Below are positions 1 through 9,775 of a DNA stretch of 49,882 bases, piece after piece. The DNA comes from Spongospora subterranea. Its lineage: Eukaryota > Endomyxa > Phytomyxea > Plasmodiophorida > Plasmodiophoridae. The stretch spans positions 1 through 49,882 of the forward strand of contig OUQQ01000067.1 in the NCBI GenBank assembly GCA_900404475.1. Reading direction: 5' to 3'. The position numbers and the translations under genes were made by a program. A model generated the notes under the pieces. It was not told where the DNA came from and searched no databases. It saw nothing but the letters and a program-made list of their open reading frames with translations. Every line of letters begins with the position of its first letter. Position 1 is the stretch's first letter.

Positions 1-114
1 ATCCCGAACAGTTATCGTTATGATCCTGGGGCCATTTCACATATTGTTCGATCATTGAGCAGGCGGGCATCATCACCGCTTTATGAACATAGAAATCGAC
101 CTTCGATAACCTAA
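1..114 (+). CDS. 3' end of an unknown protein (partial)
   Basis: Frame 1 is open from the first base for 37 codons and ends at a TAA. The residues include a basic, serine-rich stretch (SLSRRASSPLYEHRNRP). This fits the last exon of a gene entering from the left, but a stretch this short could be open by chance. I recognise no family. Confidence 0.3.
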   Translation: MPNSYRYDPGAISHIVRSLSRRASSPLYEHRNRPSIT

Positions 115-423
115 GAACTAAATCACTCGATGACTCGTTATTGAATAACGCCTCTAAAGCTGCAGTCTTTTTACAGTTCATCTCTGACCAGTAATCTACT
201 CTGCCCTAATCCTATTGTATGCGGTGCCGGTGCCACACCCAAGTCGCTAAATTCCGCAAATTATTGTTCATCCGATAGTTCCGATGGTATGTAGGAGTAG
301 ATCATTTCGGGAACGGTGCACCGATCGGAAAATGTCTCAAAGAAAACGTCGTATGGTTCAATCATAATTTATACCAAACGTGTAATTTTAGCATTGAAAT
401 CACTATCAACTAAATATATTCGA

Positions 424-738
424 TGGCCGGACAGATAGGTATTGTTGGTTGCTGGTGCGGCGCAGCTTCTCAATTATCTTCCGCTGCACGATGGGATGCG
501 GAGGCACGAGATGCGACCATAGAAACACTTATCCGGAGGTCGACAGCCTTCGTCAACCAGTAGGTCGGGAGAACCGGTTTTCCCTGGGAAATCCTGCGGT
601 CAATGGTTTCCGCCGCCCATCGTCCACCGTTATCGGCACCGCCCGGCCATGTCTGTGGCGTCCCGGCCTCCCATACCAGTCCCCGCCTCCCCTACCAGTG
701 ATGATTGGTCACCCTAGTGTACATTAATCACCCAATCT
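424..738 (+). other. Possible small gene, structure unresolved
   Basis: An ATG at 424 opens a 47-codon frame that ends in a helical-looking stretch (ARDATIETLIRRSTAF). Downstream a proline-rich frame runs to about 730 (PYQSPPPLPV). The two could be exons of one short protein with a helical N-terminus and a proline-rich tail, but I could not find a convincing intron joining them. The 19-bp tandem repeat at 662-699 lies inside the proline-rich part. I recognise no family, and the region may be non-coding. Confidence 0.2.
662..699 (+). repeat. Imperfect 19-bp tandem duplication
   Basis: Two adjacent 19-base copies, each ending in TACCAGT and C-rich before that, differ at two or three positions. 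In one frame they encode short proline-rich peptides. Confidence 0.5.
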
Positions 739-838
739 TCCGGATGGGGTCCAGTACATACAGTATGAGCGGCCTCTGCTTTAGACGACTGTATTCAGAC
801 CAGGGACGATATTCCATTTGACAAAACAGCAGTTCCAA

Positions 839-2225
839 ATGCCCAGCAAATCGAGGTTAGGTGATGCTGGGTCAGCTCGCGCGGCCTTGCTTTCATTAAA
901 CACGCCATCACGCTCCTTGTATGATTGTGAGCAAGTTTCAGCTGGTTATAGCCTAAAGTTTATGGCGTTAGATGCCCGTTGGTTGTTGAGGGAGCTGATC
1001 TAGCACTTCATTATTTTGCATGCGCTGGTGTTAAATCTGGCAACCCGATTCAGATACTAGCTTACAATGATGATTCATTGGCAATTGAATCCTGGTCTCT
1101 CAAACACTCGTCACCCGGGAACATCTGGAACATGTCGACTTTGGTTTCTCTTCCGAGGTTTTCAACGCAATAGAGCTCATCCGCATTGTAGATCTGAACA
1201 TGAACTCAGGTCGGTTCTTATCACAAAAAGTGATGCTAATGCCCCACGAGCCTCAAGCACCGCGTCAATCAGTGTTATCCAATACGCATCGTCCGATAGT
1301 GAAAGTTCTAAACAAGTTCCCATTTCCATTTCAGAAACTGTTTCATTCCCCAAACATCCAGCTGAGATGACCTATGCGACGTTTTGTGACGCAGGTCAAT
1401 ATATCATGAGAATGAATGTATCTGCTCAACACATTGCCTGATTGATAACTGATAGATTCTGTTGTTACCCTTGATCGCGAGACCTTAAGACATTGGCATA
1501 TTGATCGAGGCTCGTCGGAGCCTAATTTGTCGGATGGTTTCGTATTCGGAAAAGTCCCCAATCTTCGAGTTGGAAAGCCAGACCCGCTTTCTGCTGGACG
1601 ATTCATTGCCGCGAGTGGTGCAAATGTCAATGTATTTGACTGGCGCCAGGCTTCACCCTCTGAAAGCGCCTTGCAAATTTCATCAGCTCATCCCGCGCCG
1701 ATTCAAGATTTAGATATTAACCCGAACAAACCCCATCATTTGGTGACTGCAGGTATTCATGTAGTCGAGGTAGCGCCGAATTCGCTGAGTTTGTATATTT
1801 CAGGCAGTGATGGGAGTATTAGGTTTTGGGATTTGAGGCGCCCCGATGCGCCGATATTAATGCTGTTAGGTCATACCCACTGGGTCGAGTCGGTCGCGTA
1901 TAATCACGTCGGTACCATTATGCTTTGAACCATTTCATGCTCAAACAGAATGTTTCAGCATCATGATCAGCTCGTTTTATCTGGATCATCAGATTGCACA
2001 GTACGCCTCTGGAGTGCACAGTCGGTTTCGTCCGCCCCCTCAATAGGCTTAGATACAAGCGAGTCGCCGAATAGAGTTATTGAGATCATCAAAGACCATG
2101 AGGATAGTGTGTATCAAGCATGTTGGTCAGCTAGCGATGCATGGGTTTTCGCGTCGCTCTCGTACGACGGACGAGTGGTCGTGAATAATGTGAATCAAAC
2201 GGAAAAATACAAGATTTTGCTCTGA
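839..2225 (+). CDS. EIPR1: EIPR1/TSSC1-like WD40 protein (EARP/GARP-interacting protein)
   Basis: EIPR1 is a seven-bladed WD40 protein that binds the EARP and GARP tethering complexes in endosome-to-Golgi and dense-core vesicle traffic. The C-terminal part matches the family closely: a HAxPIxDLDxNPNK-type segment, a GHTHWVESVAYNH blade, LVLSGSSDCTVRLW, and the hallmark ending EDSVYQACW..WVFASLSYDGRVVV. Apparent frame breaks are all resolved by short GT-AG introns at 919-971, 1158-1209, 1395-1455 and 1908-1958 (51-61 bp). Splicing each one restores the frame exactly and rebuilds conserved segments. The N-terminus is the weak point: the ATG at 839 is in frame, but the usual YGLxxQAR motif is not seen, so the true first exon may lie elsewhere. 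The gene ends 23 bp from its convergent neighbour. Confidence 0.88.
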
Positions 2226-2248
2226 CTGAAGCGTTTAAAATCAATAGT

Positions 2249-4958
2249 TTATTTTTTGTCAAGACAGATCAATCGAACTGTATTGTGGAATTTTTTGCGC
2301 TCTTTGGCATTGGACATTCCCAATTTTACCAAGTCGCCATTCGATAACTCGCTAAGAACATCAAACGTGATCTCCTCCTCATTGAACCGATCAATCCAGC
2401 TTGAAAGCTCGGCGCGCATCAGAAACTGTGCTAATGTCGAAGGGGAAACCATTTTGACATTGTCGATGGATTTAACAGATTCTGACTCAGTCACAGTAGA
2501 GACACCACCGGCTTTTGAATGAGGAAACAGGACACCAGCAGGAGTAGACGGCGTCACTCGGGCAGCTAACCATAAACTTCGCATTCCAGCAAGTACCGAT
2601 CTGACACCGGCACCCTGCAAGCGTAAACACTCAGCAACAAATGAATCGACTTCTTCCGGAGATAAAGGATCTGCACCAACAACCGCTTGAAAGAGCAAAT
2701 TTTTCAAGAAATCCTCGTTTCTGTCACACATTTGTTGCATAAGTTCTTTCTGCTCAATGGTTGACGTGCCCCCGGTGGATGTTGACGCTGGAGCAACAGA
2801 GTCTGCAGTGATTAATGAACAATTTGCTTGATTACTTTTTACCGAAACCGCAGCGCCCGAGGAATCATGCCTTGATGCGGTTGCAGAAATTGGAATTTCA
2901 TCAACAAGGGGGGACGACTCAGACTTGGCTGTAAAAGGGGGCGCTAGAGGAGAAAGCGCCCCGATAGGATATGGACCAGCATCCGGTAAGGGAGAAACTC
3001 GCTGAGTGTCAGACTTAGGTGGTTTTTTTGAAGCAACGGTAGAAAGAGTCGCGGAAGATACGGGTGTTTTGACAGCGGAGACAGGCTTTTGTCCAGCAAT
3101 AGGTGCACTGCGAGGAGGCGGGGCAGTCATTGCAGGAGAATATTTCGTCTTTGAGGCCGGCGCACTCTGATCTGTGGATTTAATGAACCCTTGAGGGCGC
3201 CATTCTTGGGCGCTCGGGTTGATGGAGGAATGACCTGCTGGTGCCGCAAGCTGGTTGCTTGGAGGTAAATTACGTTGACGGTTGTCCAAACCTGTGTGAT
3301 TCTGTTGGAATGAAGTGGTTGGCTGGGAAGACGACGTGGTCAGGGATGACTGACCTTGAGCAACAGGTGCATTTGCTACATTAGGATTAGCTCGCTTGAC
3401 AGAAAGTTCTTGTTGCTCTTCAGATCGAACGCTGCGTTTCGGTGAAAGGCTGAGGGTTGGGGCTGAAATAGAGGAACTTTGTGTCGACCATCTATCGGAG
3501 AGTCGTTGCTGCTTTTCAGATGTACGAGCATTGCTTGACGAACACGGGGCAGTGTTGGAGTTCGTTGGAGTATACTCAGAAGGCACCGGGACAGGTATTT
3601 TGATAGATGACGTCGCATTTGCCATCTGATTACTATTTGATTGAACCGAAATGGATCGCATTCCGTCTTTGCCTGTGGAGACAGAGACATTCCAGGAGGA
3701 TTGGGAAGGAGAAACCGTTTGCCTTGAGTGAGATGGTGATGCTGCCCGTGATGAATTAGCAGACTGCCCTTGTTTCGGTGATGCCCAGGAATCAGTAGCA
3801 CGACTCCATAGCCTTGGTGCTGGGGTCGAAGCGCCAGACGCTTTAACCACTTTAAGAAGTCGGGGATGATCCCACTTCAACTCAGTACCGTCGTGAACAA
3901 CAACTACTCTCAGTTCCCCTGAAAGATAAACGAGAGCTTCGGCGGGAGAAAAATCAACCATTGCAACGACGGTTAATCGCATGGCTCTATTTGAAGTCAA
4001 ATACGTTTCCCAATCAAAAGCAAAATCAGTTCGTGTGATGGGCCATCCGGGACTGTTCTCATAGCGATGATTAAGCCATGACAAAAAGTGGGTATAGAAC
4101 CGGAAAATTAAGTCGTCATTTTCGTCAGACGGAACGTATGTAGGCGATAAAATCGGTGACGGTGCGGATTGGCTCAACGGCGTTATGGGGCGTTGCATGA
4201 TACAGTCCAAATTGGGATTGCGAAATTTCGGAGGCGCGACGAAGTTCGACTGCATAGCGATCATCGTCTTGATGGGGATGCGTTTAGCCTTGTTGGAGAT
4301 ATCCCGTAGGAGAATTTCATGGGTATCTGATACAGGTACATCCGGGTTATGTGAATCACCGACACACTTTGATCGCAGACAGCAATGTGTATAAGACTGT
4401 AATTGAGCTCCGGGTGCATCATCATCGTTGCATGCGTAAGCGCCATGAGAGGGGTATCCACACAGATCGCACTCGTGTTCGAATTCACATTTCTCACTCT
4501 CCTTCTGACATTTCCCAACCTGAAAAAGTTTGCACGATGGAGCGTAGGGTCGCTTCAGAAGCAATACAACTCCACGAGGGCGCATATTCTACACAACAAT
4601 TAATGTAATTATCTTCAGATGAGCGATCAGAATTACTCTGGTGGTGATGGGGTCAGGAAGCGCATACACACAGTCAACAAGCTTTGAATAACCCAATTTG
4701 TCTAAAAACTTCTTTATCAGTAAACCAACCGTAGTTGAGCAATAGAATACCGAGCGGCTGGCCATAGAGGTACTGATACTTCTCGCGAAGCTTGCACAAA
4801 TTCAAAGTATATTCTGGCTCTTCCATGAGAATGCGTTGTATCTGCCGTCCGAGGCGGAACAAATCCGCTTGGATATGCGGGCGCGACATCGTGTACTGGC
4901 CGGTATGAACAGCACCATAGTCGTCATCGCTGAACTCGTCGTCGGTTACACAAAGCAT
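2249..4958 (-). CDS. LOTUS/OST-HTH-like, CCCH and zinc-knuckle, SAM-domain protein
   Basis: Two minus-strand ORFs probably form one gene. The 5' exon (ATG at 4958) encodes about 90 residues resembling a LOTUS/OST-HTH domain (EEPEYTLNLCKLREKYQYL..QPLG..LLNYGWFTDKEVFRQIGLFKA). A GT-AG intron at about 4678-4570 then joins in frame to the long exon. A separate ATG at 4585 could instead start a 778-residue protein. The long exon opens with a CCCH finger (C-x7-C-x6-C-x3-H) and then a C-x2-C-x4-H-x4-C knuckle. A long Ser/Pro/Thr-rich, low-complexity middle follows, and a C-terminal SAM domain of about 65 residues (LAQFLMRAELSSWIDRF..LVKLGMSNAKERKKF). LOTUS and CCCH modules bind RNA and SAM domains oligomerise, so a post-transcriptional regulator is inferred. 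The exon join is inference; the zinc finger and SAM calls are firm. Confidence 0.75.
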
Positions 4959-5393
4959 GATGATGTGCTATCAATCCGACGAATATCCCAATTGACCGCT
5001 GGGGACAATTGACTGACAACAAAACACCGCGTAATGTACACTGAAGTCTCCGGTAACAATTCCATGACAGTGCGTTATTGCGAGAGCTGACTCGGCTCAT
5101 GGTCTATTTTCGTCAAATCGGATGGAGAAAGTCGACTGGGTAATGCCCGGATATGAATCAGGGATACCACCAGGCAACAGTACAAGGTCAGCGTTGTATA
5201 AAACGGTCGGCTCGGGGATCGATCAGAAGAATGGATCGTTACGATTGGCACATTTTAGAGTTGAAATGAACACATTTGGGCGACGAACGCTACTACGTGC
5301 ACACAACAACCCCTTCCGGTAGATGTACTCCCCGTGATTGTCTTCTCGATCATATTTTTCCACAGGGCGATATGAATAAAGTGATTCCGAAAC
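4959..5393. promoter_or_regulatory. Divergent intergenic region
   Basis: This 435-bp gap lies between the start codons of the LOTUS-CCCH-SAM gene (-) and the acidic orphan (+), so it should hold both promoters. Short open frames here (for example from 5122) look like chance. I see no clear TATA box, repeat or hairpin. Confidence 0.4.
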
Positions 5394-6035
5394 ATGGATT
5401 GCATACTTATCGTGAGTTTTTTTGTACAAAAAATGCTAAGAGCTGACGTTGTTGATTGCAAAGTCCTTGGAAGGCCAGGCGAGCCAGCTAAGTAGCGATG
5501 ATGAACGGAGTCCGGAGTTTAGCGAGACTGGTGGAGGCTCCGACTTGATCCGGCCTTCGGATAGGGACTATGGAAACCGCGATACATCTTGGTTGGATTA
5601 CCAGGGTCACAATATGAGAGAATGGGACGATATGGATGATGACGAATGGGCGGCGTTCGAAGACCAACTATATCAAGAACAGGTCGAGGAACTGAAACAG
5701 ACGGTTCGCGTCACGACACCCTGTAATATCTGCACTATCCCGTTGTTTTTTTTATGCCTAATTTAGTGGCCACTAGTTATCGCTCGACAAATCGGTGTAA
5801 TGATTGGGCTTTCATTGTGTAGATTCTTCCTTCGAAGTTTTTTAGGGTAATTATTTTCAGGTGTTTTTCTTAAAATTTTTTATATGGATTTTGGAATAGG
5901 ATCCAGGCTCCTGTTATTCCCAAAATTGGCGAAGATGTCAGAAGGTATTATGTATCTGAACATATGCGCAGGATGGTGCTGGCTAGAAAATCAGTTTTCT
6001 ATGGTGAACGTCAGGGTTTCGCCAATCTACAATAA
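5394..6035 (+). CDS. Orphan acidic protein, at least three exons
   Basis: ATG 5394 starts an 18-nt first exon. An intron with a consensus GTGAGT donor (5412-5463) joins it in frame to an exon rich in Asp, Glu and Ser. That exon includes MREWDDMDDDEWAAFEDQLY and a helical EQVEELKQTV. A clear terminal exon begins after the AG at 5906 and runs 43 codons to TAA (PVIPKIGEDVRRYY, MRRMVLARKSVFYGERQGF). The splice between the middle and last exon is not settled: a donor at ACG or CGC near 5703-5709 keeps the frame, but the intron would be about 190 bp, longer than usual here, so a microexon may be hidden. An alternative splice gives a stop at 5822. I recognise no family. Confidence 0.5.
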
Positions 6036-6386
6036 TAAACCGTTGTTTCAATGATTAAATTACATTAGGCTCTCCCGCCTGCCATTGATTTCTGAAATAC
6101 TTTTGACAAAATCACATGTCAAAAGGGGTTCGATGTGAATTAAATTGTATTGAAACCACAAGTTATGTCGTTGACGGTATAACATCATAAACGGCCTATT
6201 CCGACGGCCATTGCAGGTAATCTATGATGACCGGAATCATTGATTGGACTGGTCAACGTTCTCATGGAATCATATGCTTTGACAGTCCAACCGCATCTTG
6301 ACCCTGGCCAACATCCATTCGCAATAGTTTGGAGATCGCCGAACAAAACGTCTAGTCACCAAATCCTTATAAATTAATCCAACCTA
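6036..6386. other. Gene-free stretch
   Basis: About 350 bp downstream of the acidic orphan. I see no long open frame, repeat or RNA gene; it probably contains the 3' UTR. Confidence 0.4.
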
Positions 6387-6622
6387 CCCCGCACTACCAT
6401 CAGCTTTGGCGCCATCATCGACTACCTGATTCTCGTGTTCAGTGACAGTTGGCTGATCAGCCGGATTATCGAGAGGATCACCGAATAAAGGTGATAGAAA
6501 TCAATGGCATTCTCTACTAGGAAGTGATGGTATAGCGAAAGCCATAGGACGTAAGGGCATTTCCTACAACCAGATCGAAACTCCCTTCTGGTTCCGTCGG
6601 CCGACGGGTTTACTGATGACAT
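6387..6622 (-). CDS. Possible small two-exon gene
   Basis: ATG 6622 opens a short frame. A donor GTAGAG and a CAG acceptor about 64 bp downstream join it, in phase, to an exon whose translation looks protein-like and acidic (PTVTEHENQVVDDGAKADGS), ending at TAG. The predicted product has about 57 residues. Nothing identifies it, and a chance arrangement is possible. Confidence 0.22.
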
Positions 6623-6849
6623 GTCGGCGATCGGTCTAAATATATCAGCGGACTATGATGAGTAAGTATGGGGGAACTACGGTCACGGACAGCGTAGCTG
6701 ACGCAAAATGTCACACCACTCCATAGTGTAAGGGTTCCGCCACTGCTGAATTGACCCCGAGGCCCAAACCTCACAGCGCAAGCTGCAGTGCATTGGTTGT
6801 CGTTTGGGCAGCTTTAGCGTGAACCTGTCAGAGTTGATATTCCAGTTTC

Positions 6850-9401
6850 ATGACCATCATCGGTTCGTCAGTAATCACCGCTCAAGAAAGTCGTCCCGTT
6901 GAATTGCATGTGTCGGCTCCCGAGTTTATCCCACCCCAATCACTCATGTCCGGTGGCTTTCCAGCGCCATCGTCGTCAACTGAGGACGCCGTTTTTTGCA
7001 CCAGCAGTAGCAGCGACGAAACCGATGAGGATGGGTCTGGATTTCTGACGAAATCATTGCCGATGCCGCCACCTTATCCATCAACGCATGTTTCTCTAAC
7101 TCCTTCCAGGCATGGCTTGCCGATATCGTCAAACCGTCGCAAAGATTGGTGTCTTTCCTCTGTGGTCTCACGTCCGTCCTCACCAAATGTGGAAGTATAT
7201 CGTGGCGCCGCTCAAGACATATTTTGCAGGACGACATTAGCCCAGATTCCTCAATCGCCGTCGATATCATCATCATCATCCTCTGCATCATCGCTTTCAA
7301 TTGTGCTCTCGGGATCGGTTCTTCAATGTACAATTGATAGAAATGTCAATTCCGAAATTGGCGAGGTGATTCGTCTAGTCCAACCAAATACACAAAGCGA
7401 GGCCCATCGCTCATCGGTTATGGCCTTGGTTGAGACTCTCATCAGGAAGACATTGGGCGCCAAGATTTTTCCCTACGGTTCTTTTGCTTTGAAAACCTAT
7501 CTTCCTGACTCCGATATCAACGTCTGTGCCTTCTTCACACATAACCATCAGAAGACTTGGTATCAGCGCGCTATGAAGGCATTATCTCGTGATGATTCAA
7601 GCTGTGGGATCAAGCACCGATTCCCTATACATGGTGCCGAATTTGTTTCTACGACCGATTCAGGTAAAGTAATCCGAGCCCAAGTTGCCGATTATACTTT
7701 TCAGATCTGTGCCAATGTACCACACGTTCTATCCTCGTGCGCATTGTTTGAAGAAGTCGATAGACTGGTCGGAAAGAATCATTTGTTCAAGAGGGCGATA
7801 TTATTGACCAAAGCCTGGTCTGCGTATGATGCAAAGGTTCTGGACGCCCCACAGGGGCTTCTGTCGTCTTATGTGATCCGTTCAATGGTGTTATTCATAT
7901 TCAACGCCTATCACATGCAGATTGATAACCCTCTCCAAGCCCTAATTCTGCTCTTTCAATATCTTGTGCATTTTGACTGGGATGCGCACGCGTTTGGCCT
8001 GTTTGGCCCGATCCAGTTATCATCCCTTCCAGCATATGAAAGCGTCGTCGGAGAAGTTTGTGCGTGGCCTTACAACTCCAAGCCGTTGATTAGCAAGACG
8101 TTATTGTCTCGATATGCAGCCGATCCCGTATCTATGCCGCCAATGGAGAACACGTTCGCAGGAAGAACGTTCAACGTTATCGACCCCAGGAATCCCGTCC
8201 AGAACCTTGGCGCATCCCTGACTAGGAAGGCGGCGATTTACATTCGTGATCAGCTGACGGATACGGCACGAAGAGCTCTTGCTGTTATCTCATCGTGGCA
8301 ACCCTCGACCGACGCTGCAGCATTGGTAGGGCAACTTTTGCCTGGCACGCTTTCTCGATATGGATCATCCTATTGTCAAGTTGACGCTGCTCCAGTTTTC
8401 GACGCCGACCTCGGCCAGATTGTTCGGCATATACTTCAGGCTGGGGAGTTCGATATGCCTGACATCAACGAACGCGATCTTGTCCAGCTTGTCGTAATGA
8501 TTTTAAAGGAGAACGATGGTGTTGTAACTGTCGGTAAGATGGGCAGTCTAATGCACAGCGCCACCAACAATCATTCGCTCCCGGCGATGCTAAAGACCAG
8601 ATATGGTGGGCTCAAGAAACTCCTGCGTCGTCATGAGAATATATTCGCCTTAGCATCTGATCATCCTCATAATCCGCATGTTATGTTGCTGCCTGGATAC
8701 GAATCTGCTTTGTCTCATTGGATACCACAAAGCGAGTATTTATCACGACCTCGCAGCCCATCACCGGCCCCATCGACCAAGTCGGTTGGTCATCAGAGCA
8801 GCTTACTGGCGCCAATACCGCTGCCATCAACGTCCCAAAAGAGGTTCGATGTCAGAATTGCTGGTTGTGTCGGTTCTCTAACATCTTACCTTAGTATTTG
8901 GTCATCGTCGTTGCCGCCTCGGCCGGCCTCAGTTCCTGTCCATTCCTCAGTTCAACATTCGTCGTGGACTGGGGCTGACGATACGTTCTCAGTTTGGTCA
9001 AACACGGTTGCAGAGACATCGACCGGGTCATCGTGGCTCCCATCTCTACCTGATGAGTTTTATTGCCCTATATCAGGAGAGGTGATGCGGGATCCCGTTA
9101 TCGCTCAAGATGGCGTCACTTATGAGCGATCGTCACTGGAAGGATTGCGGCAGTTGAATCGTGCCTTCTCTCCTTTAACAGGTATCTTCAACCCGTTTAA
9201 TCATCCCTTCATCATGATCGGTCATTGCCCTTATTCCCTAATGCAGGTCTTCCCCTTGATTTAACAGCCGTTTATCCGAACTTAGCGTTGAAGGCACTGC
9301 TGGTTAAGATCCGCTCCGACGAGCTGGTTTTGACGTCACGTCCTGCGGCGACAATTAGTCGAATCGGACATTATGAGCAATGTGCATCCATATGGGGATG
9401 A
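6850..9401 (+). CDS. Poly(A)/uridylyl-type nucleotidyltransferase fused to a U-box E3 domain
   Basis: The predicted product has 828 residues. A Ser-rich N-terminus leads into a Pol-beta-type nucleotidyltransferase core of the TRF4/TUTase group. It carries the G-S motif at 210-211 (YGSFALKTYLPDSDINV), catalytic Asp pair D220/D222 and a candidate third Asp at 281. A PAP-associated helical region follows (LTKAWSAYDAK..LSSYVIRSMVLFIFN). Residues about 545-640 form a winged-helix-like unit (VGKMGSLM..HSLPAMLKTRYGGLKKLLRRH) like domains found after the catalytic core in some plant and oomycete relatives. From residue about 733 there is a U-box (PDEFYCPISGEVMRDPVIAQDGVTYER). A 65-bp intron at 9182-9246 interrupts the U-box, and splicing restores its conserved end (PLTGLPLDL..NLALKALL). 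The protein probably adds nucleotides to RNA 3' ends and recruits an E2. The fusion is read directly from one ORF. Confidence 0.88.
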
Positions 9402-9775
9402 TATCGCCATATATATGTCCAGGGCTGTATTCTCCTCTGTCGCCTATTAATGGTCCACTCAATAATTTCCGCATATCATTTGAATCCTCGTGTTAATGCC
9501 GGTTTATTTTCTGTTGTCGGATTGAATCAAATTGATGAATACAGCTCATGCTTAATTACCTACAGGTTGGGTTTCTCGCAGACCCGGCCCATTGACCCCT
9601 CAGCGTGTCTGTACAGCGTCTCCTGACGCGCGCGCTATTAAAGTGCACTTTGCCGCTAACAATGCGCATTGAAATTGCATTTACGAGTCATTTACGTACA
9701 GTTCCGCAAAAGCCCTTTCAATATATATTTTAGCAAACCCTTTGCCGGTTGTGGTGGCCCTATCATAAGTCTTCG
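9402..9775. promoter_or_regulatory. Intergenic, upstream of MCC alpha
   Basis: This 374-bp gap between tandem plus-strand genes presumably carries the U-box gene's 3' end and the MCC promoter. A short alternating CG tract (acgcgcgcgct near 9627) is the only visible feature. Confidence 0.35.

Noticed and set aside
964..2000. Apparent frameshifts in the EIPR1-like gene suggesting a pseudogene
   Set aside because: Four GT-AG introns of 51-61 bp restore the frame at each break and rebuild conserved WD40 segments, so the gene looks intact.
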